A DNA stretch of 64,000 nucleotides, from positions 52,404,093-52,468,092 of the forward strand of contig NC_080426.1 in assembly GCF_029873635.1 (NCBI RefSeq), given 5' to 3'. This document shows positions 10,738 through 20,698 of the stretch, one piece after another (the first letter of the stretch is position 1; each line of letters opens with the position of its first letter). Made by a program: the position numbers and the translations under genes. The notes beneath the pieces are model-generated. The model was given only the letters and a program-made list of their open reading frames with translations, made no database searches and was not told where the DNA came from. The DNA comes from Malania oleifera. Lineage: Eukaryota > Streptophyta > Magnoliopsida > Santalales > Ximeniaceae.

Positions 10738-12159
10738 TTAACCACTTCCTTCCTCATGTTTGGGAAAAGGATTCCCCTGGACCCTTGGTTGCTTGACATC
10801 GAAGGTTAACCAACCAGCCTCTCTCAATGATTGTACTTTATGCTTAAAGGCCCAGCATTTTTCAATTGAATGGCCTATTGCCTTAGCATGATACTCACAG
10901 TGAGCATTTGGATTGTACCATCTTGGGTAAGGGAACTGTACCAACGCTCCAGGCGTAGGCGCAACTAGATGTCTTTCAACCAATTGTGGAAATAATTCTG
11001 CGTAGGTCATCGGGATACGGTCTATCTTTCTGACTTTGCTCTGGAAACCTCTATCTTGTGTTTGAACATGGGCGGGCATGACCAAAGGCCTTGTGCTTGC
11101 ATGTACAGTTTGATCATCATGGTGTCTAAAAACGAGGTTGCTTTTAGATTCGATGTGCGAGACTGTCTGACAACATTGCTCTTGTGTCATTTGGGCTTTC
11201 TTACTTTTCTTTCTATCAACCCATTTAACAAGGCTTCGTTCTGACTTCGAGCACTTTGCTTTCCTTATATTGATTGCATCTTCAATTTGCTCTTGGATGA
11301 CTGCTCGATTAGGACTATTCTTGGGGGTCCTTTTAGGGAAATGGGCAACACATGGATATGGGTAAACTACTTTCCCTTTTCCTATCATAGGGTAACTCTG
11401 GGCTGTCATCTCCCTCTTTTGATAAGAGCAATCGCTCGTCTTCTCCTCCCTACTCTTTGAAATTAGAACTACCTCCTGGCGATATTGAGTCATAAAAGCG
11501 CGAGCTAGATCTCTCCATGTATGTACTTTTACTTGGCGACACCATTCTAGAGCTTCCCTTGTTAAACTACTTTGGAAACAATGGATGAGAAGATCATCAT
11601 TATCACAATATGCGGCCATCTTCTGTAAATACATCCCCAAGTGAGCTAGTGGACACTCAGACCCACTAAACTTTGTAAAATTTGGGACTTTGAGCTTTTG
11701 GGGTAAGATCGAATTTGACATTAGACAAGGATTGAAAGCATCCGATGAACCAGACATGTTTGCCTTTTGCATAGCTTGCAGCTGTTCTTCCCAGACTTCA
11801 TTTTTATGATCCATTTCTTCATTAGGTATCTGCTCTTTGCCCATTTCTTTAGCTATTCCCCCTTCTTGAATATTAGGATTGATGAAGGGCAGAACTTGGA
11901 CATCTCTCTCCAGTTGAGGTTTCATATCCTGGGTTGATAAGACAAATGTGTGCAGGCTTAAGCCTAGACCAGCTAGCGACTCCATCAACCATGGTTGGAA
12001 CAAAGGCTTGTTTTCAACTGCCTGCTTTGGAAGTCGTGTAGTTTGGCTCCACGAGGGGGCTACCTCCTCCATCTGATTCTTAATTTTTCGCACATCTTGA
12101 TGGACATCTTCAGGATTTGGTGCGGGAGAGCACATCTGACCTTCTAGATCCTTCCGCAT
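10738..12159 (-). CDS. gag: Gag polyprotein of an Ogre/Tat-type retrotransposon
   Basis: This 473-residue frame encodes a retrotransposon capsid/nucleocapsid protein, which would form the cytoplasmic particle that packages element RNA. Residues about 154-227 hold the gag core (LKVPNFTKFSGSECP, then MAAYCDNDDLLIHCFQ and TWRDLARAFMTQYR). Residues about 382-455 hold the conserved Ogre C-terminal part (IPMTYAELFPQL, YPRWYNPNAHCEYH, GHSIEKCWAFKHKVQ, AGWLTF). C421, H424, H430 and C435 form a zinc-knuckle-like CX2HX5HX4C. Compared with the usual Ogre gag, the stretch after the core (recalled as SFREYAQRW-like) is missing and replaced by unrelated sequence, suggesting an internal deletion. The first ATG of the open frame was taken as the start. 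No pol frame follows. The frame is intact, consistent with recent mobility. Confidence 0.8.
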   Translation of the reverse strand: MRKDLEGQMCSPAPNPEDVHQDVRKIKNQMEEVAPSWSQTTRLPKQAVENKPLFQPWLMESLAGLGLSLHTFVLSTQDMKPQLERDVQVLPFINPNIQEGGIAKEMGKEQIPNEEMDHKNEVWEEQLQAMQKANMSGSSDAFNPCLMSNSILPQKLKVPNFTKFSGSECPLAHLGMYLQKMAAYCDNDDLLIHCFQSSLTREALEWCRQVKVHTWRDLARAFMTQYRQEVVLISKSREEKTSDCSYQKREMTAQSYPMIGKGKVVYPYPCVAHFPKRTPKNSPNRAVIQEQIEDAINIRKAKCSKSERSLVKWVDRKKSKKAQMTQEQCCQTVSHIESKSNLVFRHHDDQTVHASTRPLVMPAHVQTQDRGFQSKVRKIDRIPMTYAELFPQLVERHLVAPTPGALVQFPYPRWYNPNAHCEYHAKAIGHSIEKCWAFKHKVQSLREAGWLTFDVKQPRVQGNPFPKHEEGSG

Positions 12160-13917
12160 GAGTCTAACCCTTTGTCAAGAACTTAAAAGGATGTGCAGAA
12201 ACCGTTCTGTTTCGCCTGCCTTTAGAATTTCAAATCTCGATTTCACTACCTTGGCACACTGGTTTTACAGGAAATTGGGATATGATTACTGACTCATTGG
12301 AGATGACTATGCATGTATAGTAATGAAATTGAGCATGGAATGCACGATAAGGTTATGCAATGGGTGTTTATGCATGGATGCAACTAGTGCACTTATACAT
12401 ACAAATAATGATATGAACATGTATGCGACTTATCGTGCATGACTATGTGTGAAATTATGCATGGATGTAATGTAACCTAACTAACTACTTAGCTAGCATT
12501 CTAGAAAAATTCCACTAATGAACATTTCAAAGATTAAAACGACCATTGATGGGTGACGATTTCAATTCAATTTCTCCCTCAACCCTTCATTTCCTTGATG
12601 ATAGTCTATCTACCTTAGATTCCATGAAGGGTCAGATTATGTTCTGAGGTTAGGGTTGACCCAATCTAGTCAACTCGTAGGATTCATTCAATGCAGACTT
12701 GTGGACTTAAATGTGTACTTGGGCCTCAAGTATTTTAAAATATGGGCTTCGAGCTATTTCATGATGGGTTAAGGCCCTAGTTGAAAAGGAATTGGGCTTG
12801 GATTACTTGAAAAAATGTTGGCCCAAATTTTTAGGCAATAGGGTTGAAGTCCTCTTTTGAAATATGGGTTTGCCCCTTTTTGAAACTTAGGCATGGGCCG
12901 AGTTTTTGCTTAGGAAAAGGTCAGGCCCAAGATTTGTTTTTAAAGAATTGGGCCTGAGTTATTTGAAAAGGGTTGGGCCGACCCATATTTTTAAAATGCT
13001 TGGGCCAAGTGCTTCCTTTTTTTTTTTTTTTGAAATGATGGGCCATGGTCTCATTATTGGGCTTTTTTAGAATACTGGCTAAGTAGTATGTAAGTCTAAA
13101 ATGGATGCGGCATGCATGGTATAATACAAGGTATCTCACAGCATATATACAATAGACGGTATGGAGATAAGGATGTCCCAACCTAGGGTAGGTATGTATA
13201 TACAGGGTTTGTCATGGCACTATCCTAGTTAAGGAAAACTATATACAAGTATGTGTGGGTAAGCTCTAATCCCTATATACAAAGGTTCCCAGCCTAAACC
13301 CTATCCTCACCCAATGGGCTTGGACAAAGTTCAAACTGAGCGGAGTGGTTCGCGCGCCCCCAAGGACCTTGTCCCATGAGGGCTAACGGTACTGTGCTCC
13401 TTTCTAATCATAAAGGGTGAAGCCCGAGTAGAGGGCTAGTGAGAGTGTGAATTCAAATTTTAACCTAATCCCGCTATCCCCACATTTATTCACATGCTAT
13501 TAAAAATATGGACACAAGATATCTACAATTAATATATATATTCAAAAGATAAGGAAACACAATATATGCAATTAATATGTTTATTCAAAAAATTTGGAAA
13601 CAAAAAATAAGGAAACAAAATATTTACGATTAGTATACAAAATATTGGTAATTAATATGCTTATTCGAAATATCTACAATTAAAATGCTTATTCAGAATA
13701 TTTGGAAACAAAATATCTACACTTAATATTCAAAAAATTAGGAAACAAAATATTTTTAATTAAATAAGGTTATTTACAAATTATGGAAGTAAAATATTTA
13801 CAATCAATCAGAGTTATTTACAAATTACAATATTCACCAAAATAAAGAGTAATTAAAAGATTTATTAAATTAGAACATGGGATAATTTCTAATTAATTAA
13901 TGGCTCGACTCTCTAGG
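12160..13917 (-). other. Untranslated leader of the Ogre-derived element
   Basis: About 1.76 kb lies between the PBS and gag, AT-rich and without a long frame. Two sub-regions stand out: 12308-12480 has scattered TGCATG motifs like those of the 19-bp array, and 12715-13075 has about 12 TTGGGCC/GGCCCAA motifs at irregular intervals near 30 bases. The rest shows short direct repeats around atttacaattaatatg (13500-13800). Confidence 0.6.
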
Positions 13918-13935
13918 TCTCCAGCGGAGTCGCCA
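13918..13935 (-). promoter_or_regulatory. Primer-binding site of the Ogre-derived element
   Basis: Minus-strand TGGCGACTCCGCTGGAGA starts three bases after the LTR end. The TGGCGACTCC start matches the PBS I remember for Ogre elements, usually assigned to an Arg tRNA; the tRNA identity was not checked here. Confidence 0.75.
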
Positions 13936-13938
13936 AGC

Positions 13939-16665
13939 TGTCGCGACGTCCCAGGGGTGCGTGTGCCCCGGGCGGCGAACTAAAAAATCATTTTAATATT
14001 TTCATGGAAGAACATGGATATCGGAGTCGCCACTAACCTTTAATGCGGTTAGAACACATGATTACTACCCCATTAGGGGTAGAATCGGTCTACATAACCA
14101 GAGTTGGGGCCGGGAGTTCGGTTACGCGAGGGGAAGGTACGAGCACCCCCTACGCGCCCGTTCTTACGAACGGTACCTAATTAATTTGAAATTATCCCTA
14201 AGTTAATCTAATAATTCTTTAAATTATTCCTTTTTATGAATTTATAAATACATGTAAAAAATAAATAAATAAATAAATATATACATATATATATATATAT
14301 ATATATTCCCTCAGAACTTAGTGTACGTGAAGTCCAAAGGCTAATACCCCCCGCAATTAAAATCATAGGGATAAAAATCAAAAATATTTTAATAAAAATA
14401 AATAGTCTAGTACATATAAGACCAAATAACAAAAAATAAATAAATAAATAAAAATAAAAATAAAAATAAAAATATTAGTAATAGTAATAATACTAATGCT
14501 AATAATAATGATAATATTAATAATAACAGTGATAACAATACTAATGTTAATAACAATAATAGTTAATACCATAATGATAACAATACTAAAAATGATAATA
14601 ATAAAAATAATAATAATAAATACTAATAGTAATAATAATGATAATAGTAATATTAACAGTAATAGTAAGTAGTACAATAATAATAATAATAACAATGGTA
14701 ATAATAATAATAATAATAATAATATTAAAATAATAATAAAAGTAATACGCATATTTTAACTAAAAGACATTTACCTTAATATGAACACGCAATCAGTGAT
14801 ACACTTAATACATACGGAAACAATATTACCAAAACTAAGGAAATAATTTACACATCGAATTATGGAAATCAATGTATGATGAGATGGGAACACTATGAAT
14901 CAAAATGAGGAAACCCTAAAAAATTAGTATGAAACCTAATACGGACACTAAATACAACAAAAATATAAACTTAAATTTTAAAACATATTTTAACCATAAC
15001 AATTCTGCGATAACAACAATGATTATTAAATAATACGTATAGCCAAAATACAAACATGGATACTAACTAACAAATATTAAAAATCCTATTACAGTAAAAG
15101 TTTAACAAGAAAATTCTACAAATATAATCATAAATACTACAAAAGATAGAAACATGAATATCAATTATCAAACATGAATGTTAAATAAATAAGTACAACA
15201 ATGAAATGAAATAAAAACTACCCTAAATGCACAAATATTGAACACACAACAGTAAACAAAAATAACCCCCCAAACATGAAAACCGAATATTTAAAATAAC
15301 TATAATAATAATAAAAACCTACAACATGAATAAAACATATGACCACGTATTATAACATTAAGGATCCTACAATAATAATAATTCAATAAATACAAAAAGT
15401 TAAACTTTAAATATTAAGACAAAATCCAACTATAAAAAACTTCACAACAATAATAATAAAACAATTAACCTATAGAACAAATACAACAAAAAACAAGAAA
15501 AAAAAAATTACCATGAACATTAAATAAATAAATAAAAAAACCTATAAAACGAATGGTACTCATTTAATATATATACAACCTAAGCATGCCACCTGCATTT
15601 ACAATGAAACCCAAATATTAGAATAAGTCAAAACCAAAAAATAAACCAAACTGGAAAGAAAAAGCAAAATAAAGAAAGGAAAAAAAATAAATAATAAAAA
15701 TACAGGTGAACGTGTGTGTTTTACTCTGTGTGTGTGTGTGCAGTGTGTGTGCTGTGTGTGTGTGTGCAGTGTGTGTAGTGTGTGTGTGCTGTGTGTGTGT
15801 GTTGCTGTGTGTGTGTGCTGTGTGTGTGCGTTTCTGTGTGTGTGTGCTGTGTGTGTGCAGTGTGTGTGTGTGCTGTGTGTGTGTGCAGTGTGGTACTGGT
15901 TGGAGCAAGGGCGGCTACTTGCTACGGTTTTGCCGGATTGCTGGAGTGTTGCAGCGGTGTGGGCTGGAGATTGCTCTGCTATGATCGCTAGGTTCTGAGG
16001 GAGCTCGCCGGAGTTGCAGCGAAGAAGATGGCCGGAGCAGAGCGTGGAGACGTCCTCGGATTTCTGGTGCTCTGGTTCGTGGACCATCGGCGACGGCGAT
16101 AGCGTGGTAGCAGATGGGTCTCGGGTCTGCTGTGGAAGATGGATGATGGGGCAGCAGGGTGATGGAGAGAGGTCCGAAGGAGGAAGAAGATGGAGAAGAA
16201 GCAGAACCCCCGGTCCTTCGGCTGGTGGTCGGAATGGTGGCTGGGAGGTTTTTTTTCTTTGGTTTTGGTTCTGCACTGCCGGCTGTGCGCTGCCTCCCCC
16301 CCTCTGTATTGTGCAGCCTCCTCTGTTATATAAAAAAAAAGTTTGAAAACCTAAGAAACTTTCCTTGTTTTTTTTTTTATTTCATTTTATTTTATTTTTT
16401 AGGCTTTTGGTAATAATGAAATGGGAAATAATAATAATAGTAATTATCATAATAAGGTAATACTACTAAATAGTAAACAATAATAAATGATTATATATAT
16501 AAAAAAAATAAAAAATAAAAATGAAGATACTATCAATAATAATAATAATAATTAAAATAAAGTAATAATAACAATAAATAATAATAATAATAATAATGAT
16601 AAAATTACCAAAAACAATAAAAATAATAATAACCAAAATAAGATACTAAGGCTAATAGTAATAAA

Positions 16666-16703
<38 letters not shown>

Positions 16704-16841
16704 GTATAGTAAAGTAAAAATAAAATAAAGATAATAAAAGTACTAGTAAAATAATAGAAATGAAAAATAATAATAATGATAATAAAAATACTAGAAAAAT
16801 AATAGTAAAGTACTAATAATATAGGAAAATAATAATAATAA

Positions 16842-16896
<55 letters not shown>

Positions 16897-16948
16897 TAAG
16901 AGGGGACCCAGTGTTCTATTTGGCTAGGGCAAAAATAGGGTGTCTACA
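13939..16948 (-). repeat. 5' LTR of the Ogre-derived element
   Basis: This copy spans 3010 bases and is near-identical to 3354-6369. Most differences are single transitions clustered near the first 250 bases, plus length changes in the TG tract (15712-15893) and AAT microsatellites (14473-14741 and 16413-16894). Confidence 0.9.
16326..16332 (-). promoter_or_regulatory. TATA box of the 5' LTR
   Basis: Minus-strand TATATAA is at the same place as in the other LTR. Being in the 5' LTR, this is the copy that would drive the gag transcript. Confidence 0.5.
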
Positions 16949-17366
16949 ACACATATACCTCATGTTCTGTTGATGCACTATCCCTATCATTTACCACTCC
17001 TTGATCATCTGAACATGACATCTCTGGAGTGATGGTTTCCTTTTCTTGGGTCTTTTCATATCTCTTTTCCAGCTCAACCCAGATCTCCCTCGCATTTGTG
17101 CATGCCATAATCTCAAGCAAAATATTAGAGTCTAAAACACAATATAGTAAATCCATGGCATATGAATTTTCATGCATCACAGTGATATCATTTTCATTTA
17201 TAGGCATATGAATTCCTTTGACAATTACCTGCTAGGCCCTCCAGTCCATTGATTTTATAAATATGCTCATTCTAATTTTTCAGGTAGTGTAATCAACACC
17301 ACAAAATAATGGAGGACTGGAAGGTGATCGTCCCTCTCCGAATAGGAAGACACCAATGTAAGCCAT
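16949..17366 (-). pseudogene. Copia gag N-terminal fragment (SIRE-like, UBN2-type)
   Basis: Starting at the ATG at 17366 the reading resembles the N-terminus of SIRE-type gag: a short hydrophobic start, PPLFCGVDYTT, then RMSIFIKSMD, then YCVLDSNILLEIMACTNAREIWVELEKRYE. At least two in-frame stops lie at sites where the family has Trp, so the gene is dead. It ends at the Ogre insertion at 16948. Together with the PBS at 17407-17419 and the LTR from 17421 it is the 5' end of a minus-strand copia element. The last 30 residues do not match the family as I recall it. Confidence 0.7.
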
Positions 17367-17406
17367 TGCGATCTTTTAAAAAAGTTGTTAAGCCTAGTGC
17401 AACGAG

Positions 17407-17419
17407 GCTCTGATACCAA
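17407..17419 (-). promoter_or_regulatory. Copia primer-binding site (initiator Met tRNA)
   Basis: Minus-strand TTGGTATCAGAGCC lies one base after the LTR end CTAACA. Confidence 0.85.
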
Positions 17420-17504
17420 TTGTTAGCTTTGCTGTAATCCCAAAAGGGAGGGGGTGAATTGGATATTTAAAAATTCTTCATAGGTTTAACTTAATCTAAC
17501 AATC

Positions 17505-17752
17505 TATCCCAACCCAAAAAAGCCCATTTGATTCCCTATTTTATCCTATCTTTTTTTTTTTAATCCAAGAAATTCTAGGAGTAGGAGTTGGATAAGACTT
17601 TGTAATACTTTTTTCATCCTTTTAATTGACATAGGCCCCAATCATCTAGTAAAATGAAAACGATGAGTCAGGAATAGTCAGGAAATCTCAGCCGATAGAT
17701 CAAAGGACTGAAAATCCTCGTGTCACCAGTTCAAATCTGGTTCCTGGCATAA
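17505..17752 (+). other. Nuclear copy of plastid trnL-trnF spacer and trnF (NUPT)
   Basis: From about 17563 the text follows the plastid trnL-F intergenic spacer as I know it: atccaagaaattct, ggataagactttgtaatac, ttaattgacatag, then a diverged gatgcgtcgg-like stretch and trnF. The 17505-17562 part (agcccatttgattcccta, tttatcc) is probably also plastid but less certain. Scattered substitutions show age. It is embedded in a copia LTR. Confidence 0.8.
17677..17749 (+). pseudogene. trnF-GAA: Plastid-derived tRNA-Phe(GAA) pseudogene
   Basis: The 73-base segment matches plastid trnF-GAA in length and in its whole 3' half: anticodon stem-loop ggactGAAaatcc with GAA at 17710-17712, variable loop cgtgtc, and T arm accagttcaaatctggt. 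The 5' half is damaged: the D stem no longer pairs properly and the acceptor 5' strand carries a change. I treat it as non-functional. Confidence 0.85.
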
Positions 17753-18732
17753 TTACACAAACCTAGGGTCTTTTTATGTAATGCAAACCCAATCAAGTAC
17801 TCAAATGATAAACATAAACATACAAGTGTAGAAAGTAAATTTTGGAAAATAAACTGACACCAGATATGTTATCGGGGTTCGGCCAATACTGTCAACATCC
17901 TTGCCTCTAGCTCGCAAGCTCGAGGATTCCACTAATGCTCACTTAACGGGTGGAGCGGCATCGGTTACAACCAGGTCAATTAGTAAGGTTGACCTCAACC
18001 TACACCTTACTAGGATGGTGCACCTAACTTTCCTAACTGGGTCTAAGCCAATCCGAGACTATTCCACATCGCTAGTCTCGCCCTTCACGCCCACGCCTGG
18101 AATATAATGAATGTATATAAAATTTGCATACAAATAAATGCTTCTTAGCTAAGCAAACTATGTACTGTTAAGCACAATATAATCAATGCACCTCAAGAAT
18201 GTATAAACTATAAGCTCGGTGCTCTACGTGTGCAATCAACACTCAAGGTTATGTCTATAGTCTATTAAGCACAAAAGTGTTTTACAAGCTAATCTTTGAA
18301 AGCAAAGTACATCAAATCTCAATATCAGATTAGGATTTAAAAGATGCTAGCAACAATATTCAAATCAAGTCAGAAAATATTTTCCTCAATGAAATATGGC
18401 ACAAGAGTTGTTTGAAAAATATTATACCATATGAAAATAGTTGCACAACAAAAATATAGCTATAGAAATATTGCGATGACAATGCAAAGATCCTCAAGCT
18501 ACTTAGTTTATCCCAACACAAGATTTATTAAATTTAAGTCTGTGGGATAAATTTAACTTAACTCCCCAAAATAAATATCAACCAACCAAGCAAACAATGG
18601 GAGTATTAGCCAATTAATAATATAGCAATAGCACATTAGATACTCTCACAATGCTAGGATTTATCAAAGGAATGAAGGTATGAGAGTATTTGGAAGTAGA
18701 ATAGGCAAAATAAGGTTATCGATTTTCAGAGA

Positions 18733-18737
18733 ATTTT
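18733..18737. repeat. Target-site duplication, left copy (ATTTT)
   Basis: ATTTT here is repeated exactly at 27684-27688 beyond the other LTR. Confidence 0.85.
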
Positions 18738-20435
18738 TGTCACACCTTGAACCCAGTAATGGGACCCAGGGGTGAATGAGTAACCTAACTTGTCCCTGCA
18801 TCATACAAAACATCCATGACACAGTACAATGAATGAGGGTCTGATCCCATAGGGTTCCCAGGCACCCTAAACACATTCATATACAACATAATATATGCAG
18901 CAAAAAATGGTCTTTCTATACATATCCTGTACCATACCAGAGTCTATAGAAAAAGGAAATCCAGGTCCACAATACAAAGCACAAACCGGGTGTCAGCCAA
19001 AACCACAAAAGACCACCCGATACAATCCTAGTACTTACCCAAGTACCTCTTGCAGTACATTGACCACTATGTTCCCAACTCAAAGGACGTTAGTTCCGGT
19101 TACTCGAAGGACCTGAAAAACATGTACGTATAGCAGGGGTGAGACACCTCTCAGTAAGGCAGATATATGTAATATCGGTGTATGACATTTGAGTGTTATC
19201 ATGATACACAAAACGTACACAGTTAAATGCAATTCCAGTATTTTCACAATACAGTTCCAGTACAGTGTATACACGCGCACACACATGATCAAACAACCCG
19301 GTGTTGCACACCCTTCGGCCTGAAGCCGACCCGCATTACACGGCATCCCCGGCACATGGCTAGTCCCAGACTCCCATGGCATCGTACCGGTACAAACTGG
19401 TGGATCCACACCCTTTGGTGATCAAACAGTAAGGCTCACGCCCTTGGATATACAGCCAGAAACTCTTTCTAGACATGGCCTAGCAATTTCATACGCCCAT
19501 GGATATAAAACCGGACACTCTTTTTGTACTTGGAACAACTTGGAACCTAGTTCCTATTTCATTGCATTTCCACAAAACACAACTATGCATGCTCATATAA
19601 CCAAACAAACCACACCTATTTGGTTATCTAAAATCATGATTTTTCCAAAAATATACAGTTAAATAAGTCAAGGCACGACCATCCCTATAACACAATATAT
19701 ATCACAATATATTCACGGTTTTCCAACAAAACCAAGGATGCAGCCCGTCGCCCCCTTTTCCCAAAACTGAAATCATGAAAAACCCATAGTTTTGTCTATT
19801 AGATTCCCCCAAATGAGTAACCAAAATGCACACAGGACTGTGAACCATAATTTCACCGAGTTCGATTTCAAAAATAACCAACATAAATTGAATCCCCTTA
19901 CATTTCCCCAAATGGTCAATCTTGAACTCTACGGCCCCTAAATAATGAACCGAGTTCCCAAAACCTATAAAGCACAGTACAAAAGATACTCACAATTCTA
20001 TTCTCTACATAACTATCGGATCAGAATTGAAAACCGAGCCTTACCTCAATTTCGAGCCAAAACCCAAAAACGCCCCGAAATGAAGATCTAATCCATAGAA
20101 ATTGTAGAGAATTCTTCCCTGATCCTTGTGGTAAAGTCGGATAAGCAATTCCTGCTATGAACGACGCAGAAATCTAGAGAGAGAGAGAGAGTATGTTGAG
20201 TTTCTAGAGAGATAGAGAGAGAATTTGAGTTTTCTTCGCTGAGAAGTAATGAAAATATATATATTTATAACCCTTTGACCTGGCCACTCCTCGTCAACGT
20301 AACTTTGCACTTCGTCACCGAGAACTAGAAAGACTTCGTCAATGAACTTTAGCTTCTTTAACGAAGCTCGCTTAATTACCAATTTACCCCTCTCTTAATT
20401 AATTAATTCCCTATATCACGGTTTGGGTTCTTACA
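18738..20435 (-). repeat. 3' LTR of gypsy element 1
   Basis: 1698 bases; on the minus strand it starts TGTAAGAACCC and ends AAGGTGTGACA. A TATA-like segment (TTATAAATATATATA) lies at about 20254-20270, with imperfect cgtcaacg/gtcaccgag motifs just upstream (20288-20370) and a CT-rich leader downstream (20173-20222). Confidence 0.88.
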
Positions 20436-20449
20436 ACCTCCCCTCCTTA
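20436..20449 (-). promoter_or_regulatory. Polypurine tract of gypsy element 1
   Basis: Minus-strand TAAGGAGGGGAGGT directly precedes the LTR start TGTAAGAACC. Confidence 0.8.
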
Positions 20450-20698
20450 CAAAAATTTCGTCTGTGAAATTGGCTATCTCTTATTCATAAAATCATTCAT
20501 GAAATCAATTATACACTCGACTTTAGGAAGAAAGCCAGCGACTACTATAACATAGCCCCTTCACAACATATACATATACTCACTTATGGCGGAGGAATAC
20601 CGTGGTTGCAAACATAAATCGTCTCAGAAGTTCAAAAATACACACACTCCTCAAGACCAACCACCTATTCCAATACAAAGTAGGGTAATGTACATAAC
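20450..20698 (-). other. 3' untranslated region of gypsy element 1
   Basis: Non-coding sequence between the integrase stop and the PPT. It begins with the stretch aaaatttcgtctgtgaaatt commonly seen next to chromovirus PPTs. Nothing else is recognised. Confidence 0.6.

Larger units (their letters stand above)
3354..16948 (-). mobile_element. Ogre-derived (Tat lineage) LTR retrotransposon, gag-only, complete
   Basis: Two direct repeats of about 3.0 kb bound the element. On the minus strand each LTR starts TGTAGACACCC and ends CGTCGCGACA. Inside, in minus orientation, are the primer-binding site, a leader of about 1.76 kb, one gag frame, a non-coding stretch, two tandem arrays and a polypurine tract. 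Flanking five-base sequences are GCACA (3349-3353) and ACACA (16949-16953), a target duplication with one mismatch. No protease, reverse transcriptase, RNase H or integrase motif is seen, so the element must be non-autonomous. Near-identical LTRs (by eye about 98-99%, apart from microsatellite length) imply recent insertion. Ogre elements are normally far longer, with a full pol. Confidence 0.85.
17421..18737 (-). repeat. SIRE-like copia 5' LTR, left part (interrupted)
   Basis: On the minus strand this is the 3' part of the LTR, ending GCTAACA next to the PBS. Near its end is the SIRE signature seen as ccaaaagggagggggtgaat on the plus strand (17432-17451). The LTR continues at 27689-28671 after a gypsy insertion; the joined length would be about 2.3 kb, including a plastid-derived insert. 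TGTTAGG and CTAACA bound the two ends. Confidence 0.75.

Noticed and set aside
17677-17749. Functional nuclear tRNA-Phe gene
   Set aside because: The sequence is plastid type, the D arm is damaged and plastid spacer precedes it.
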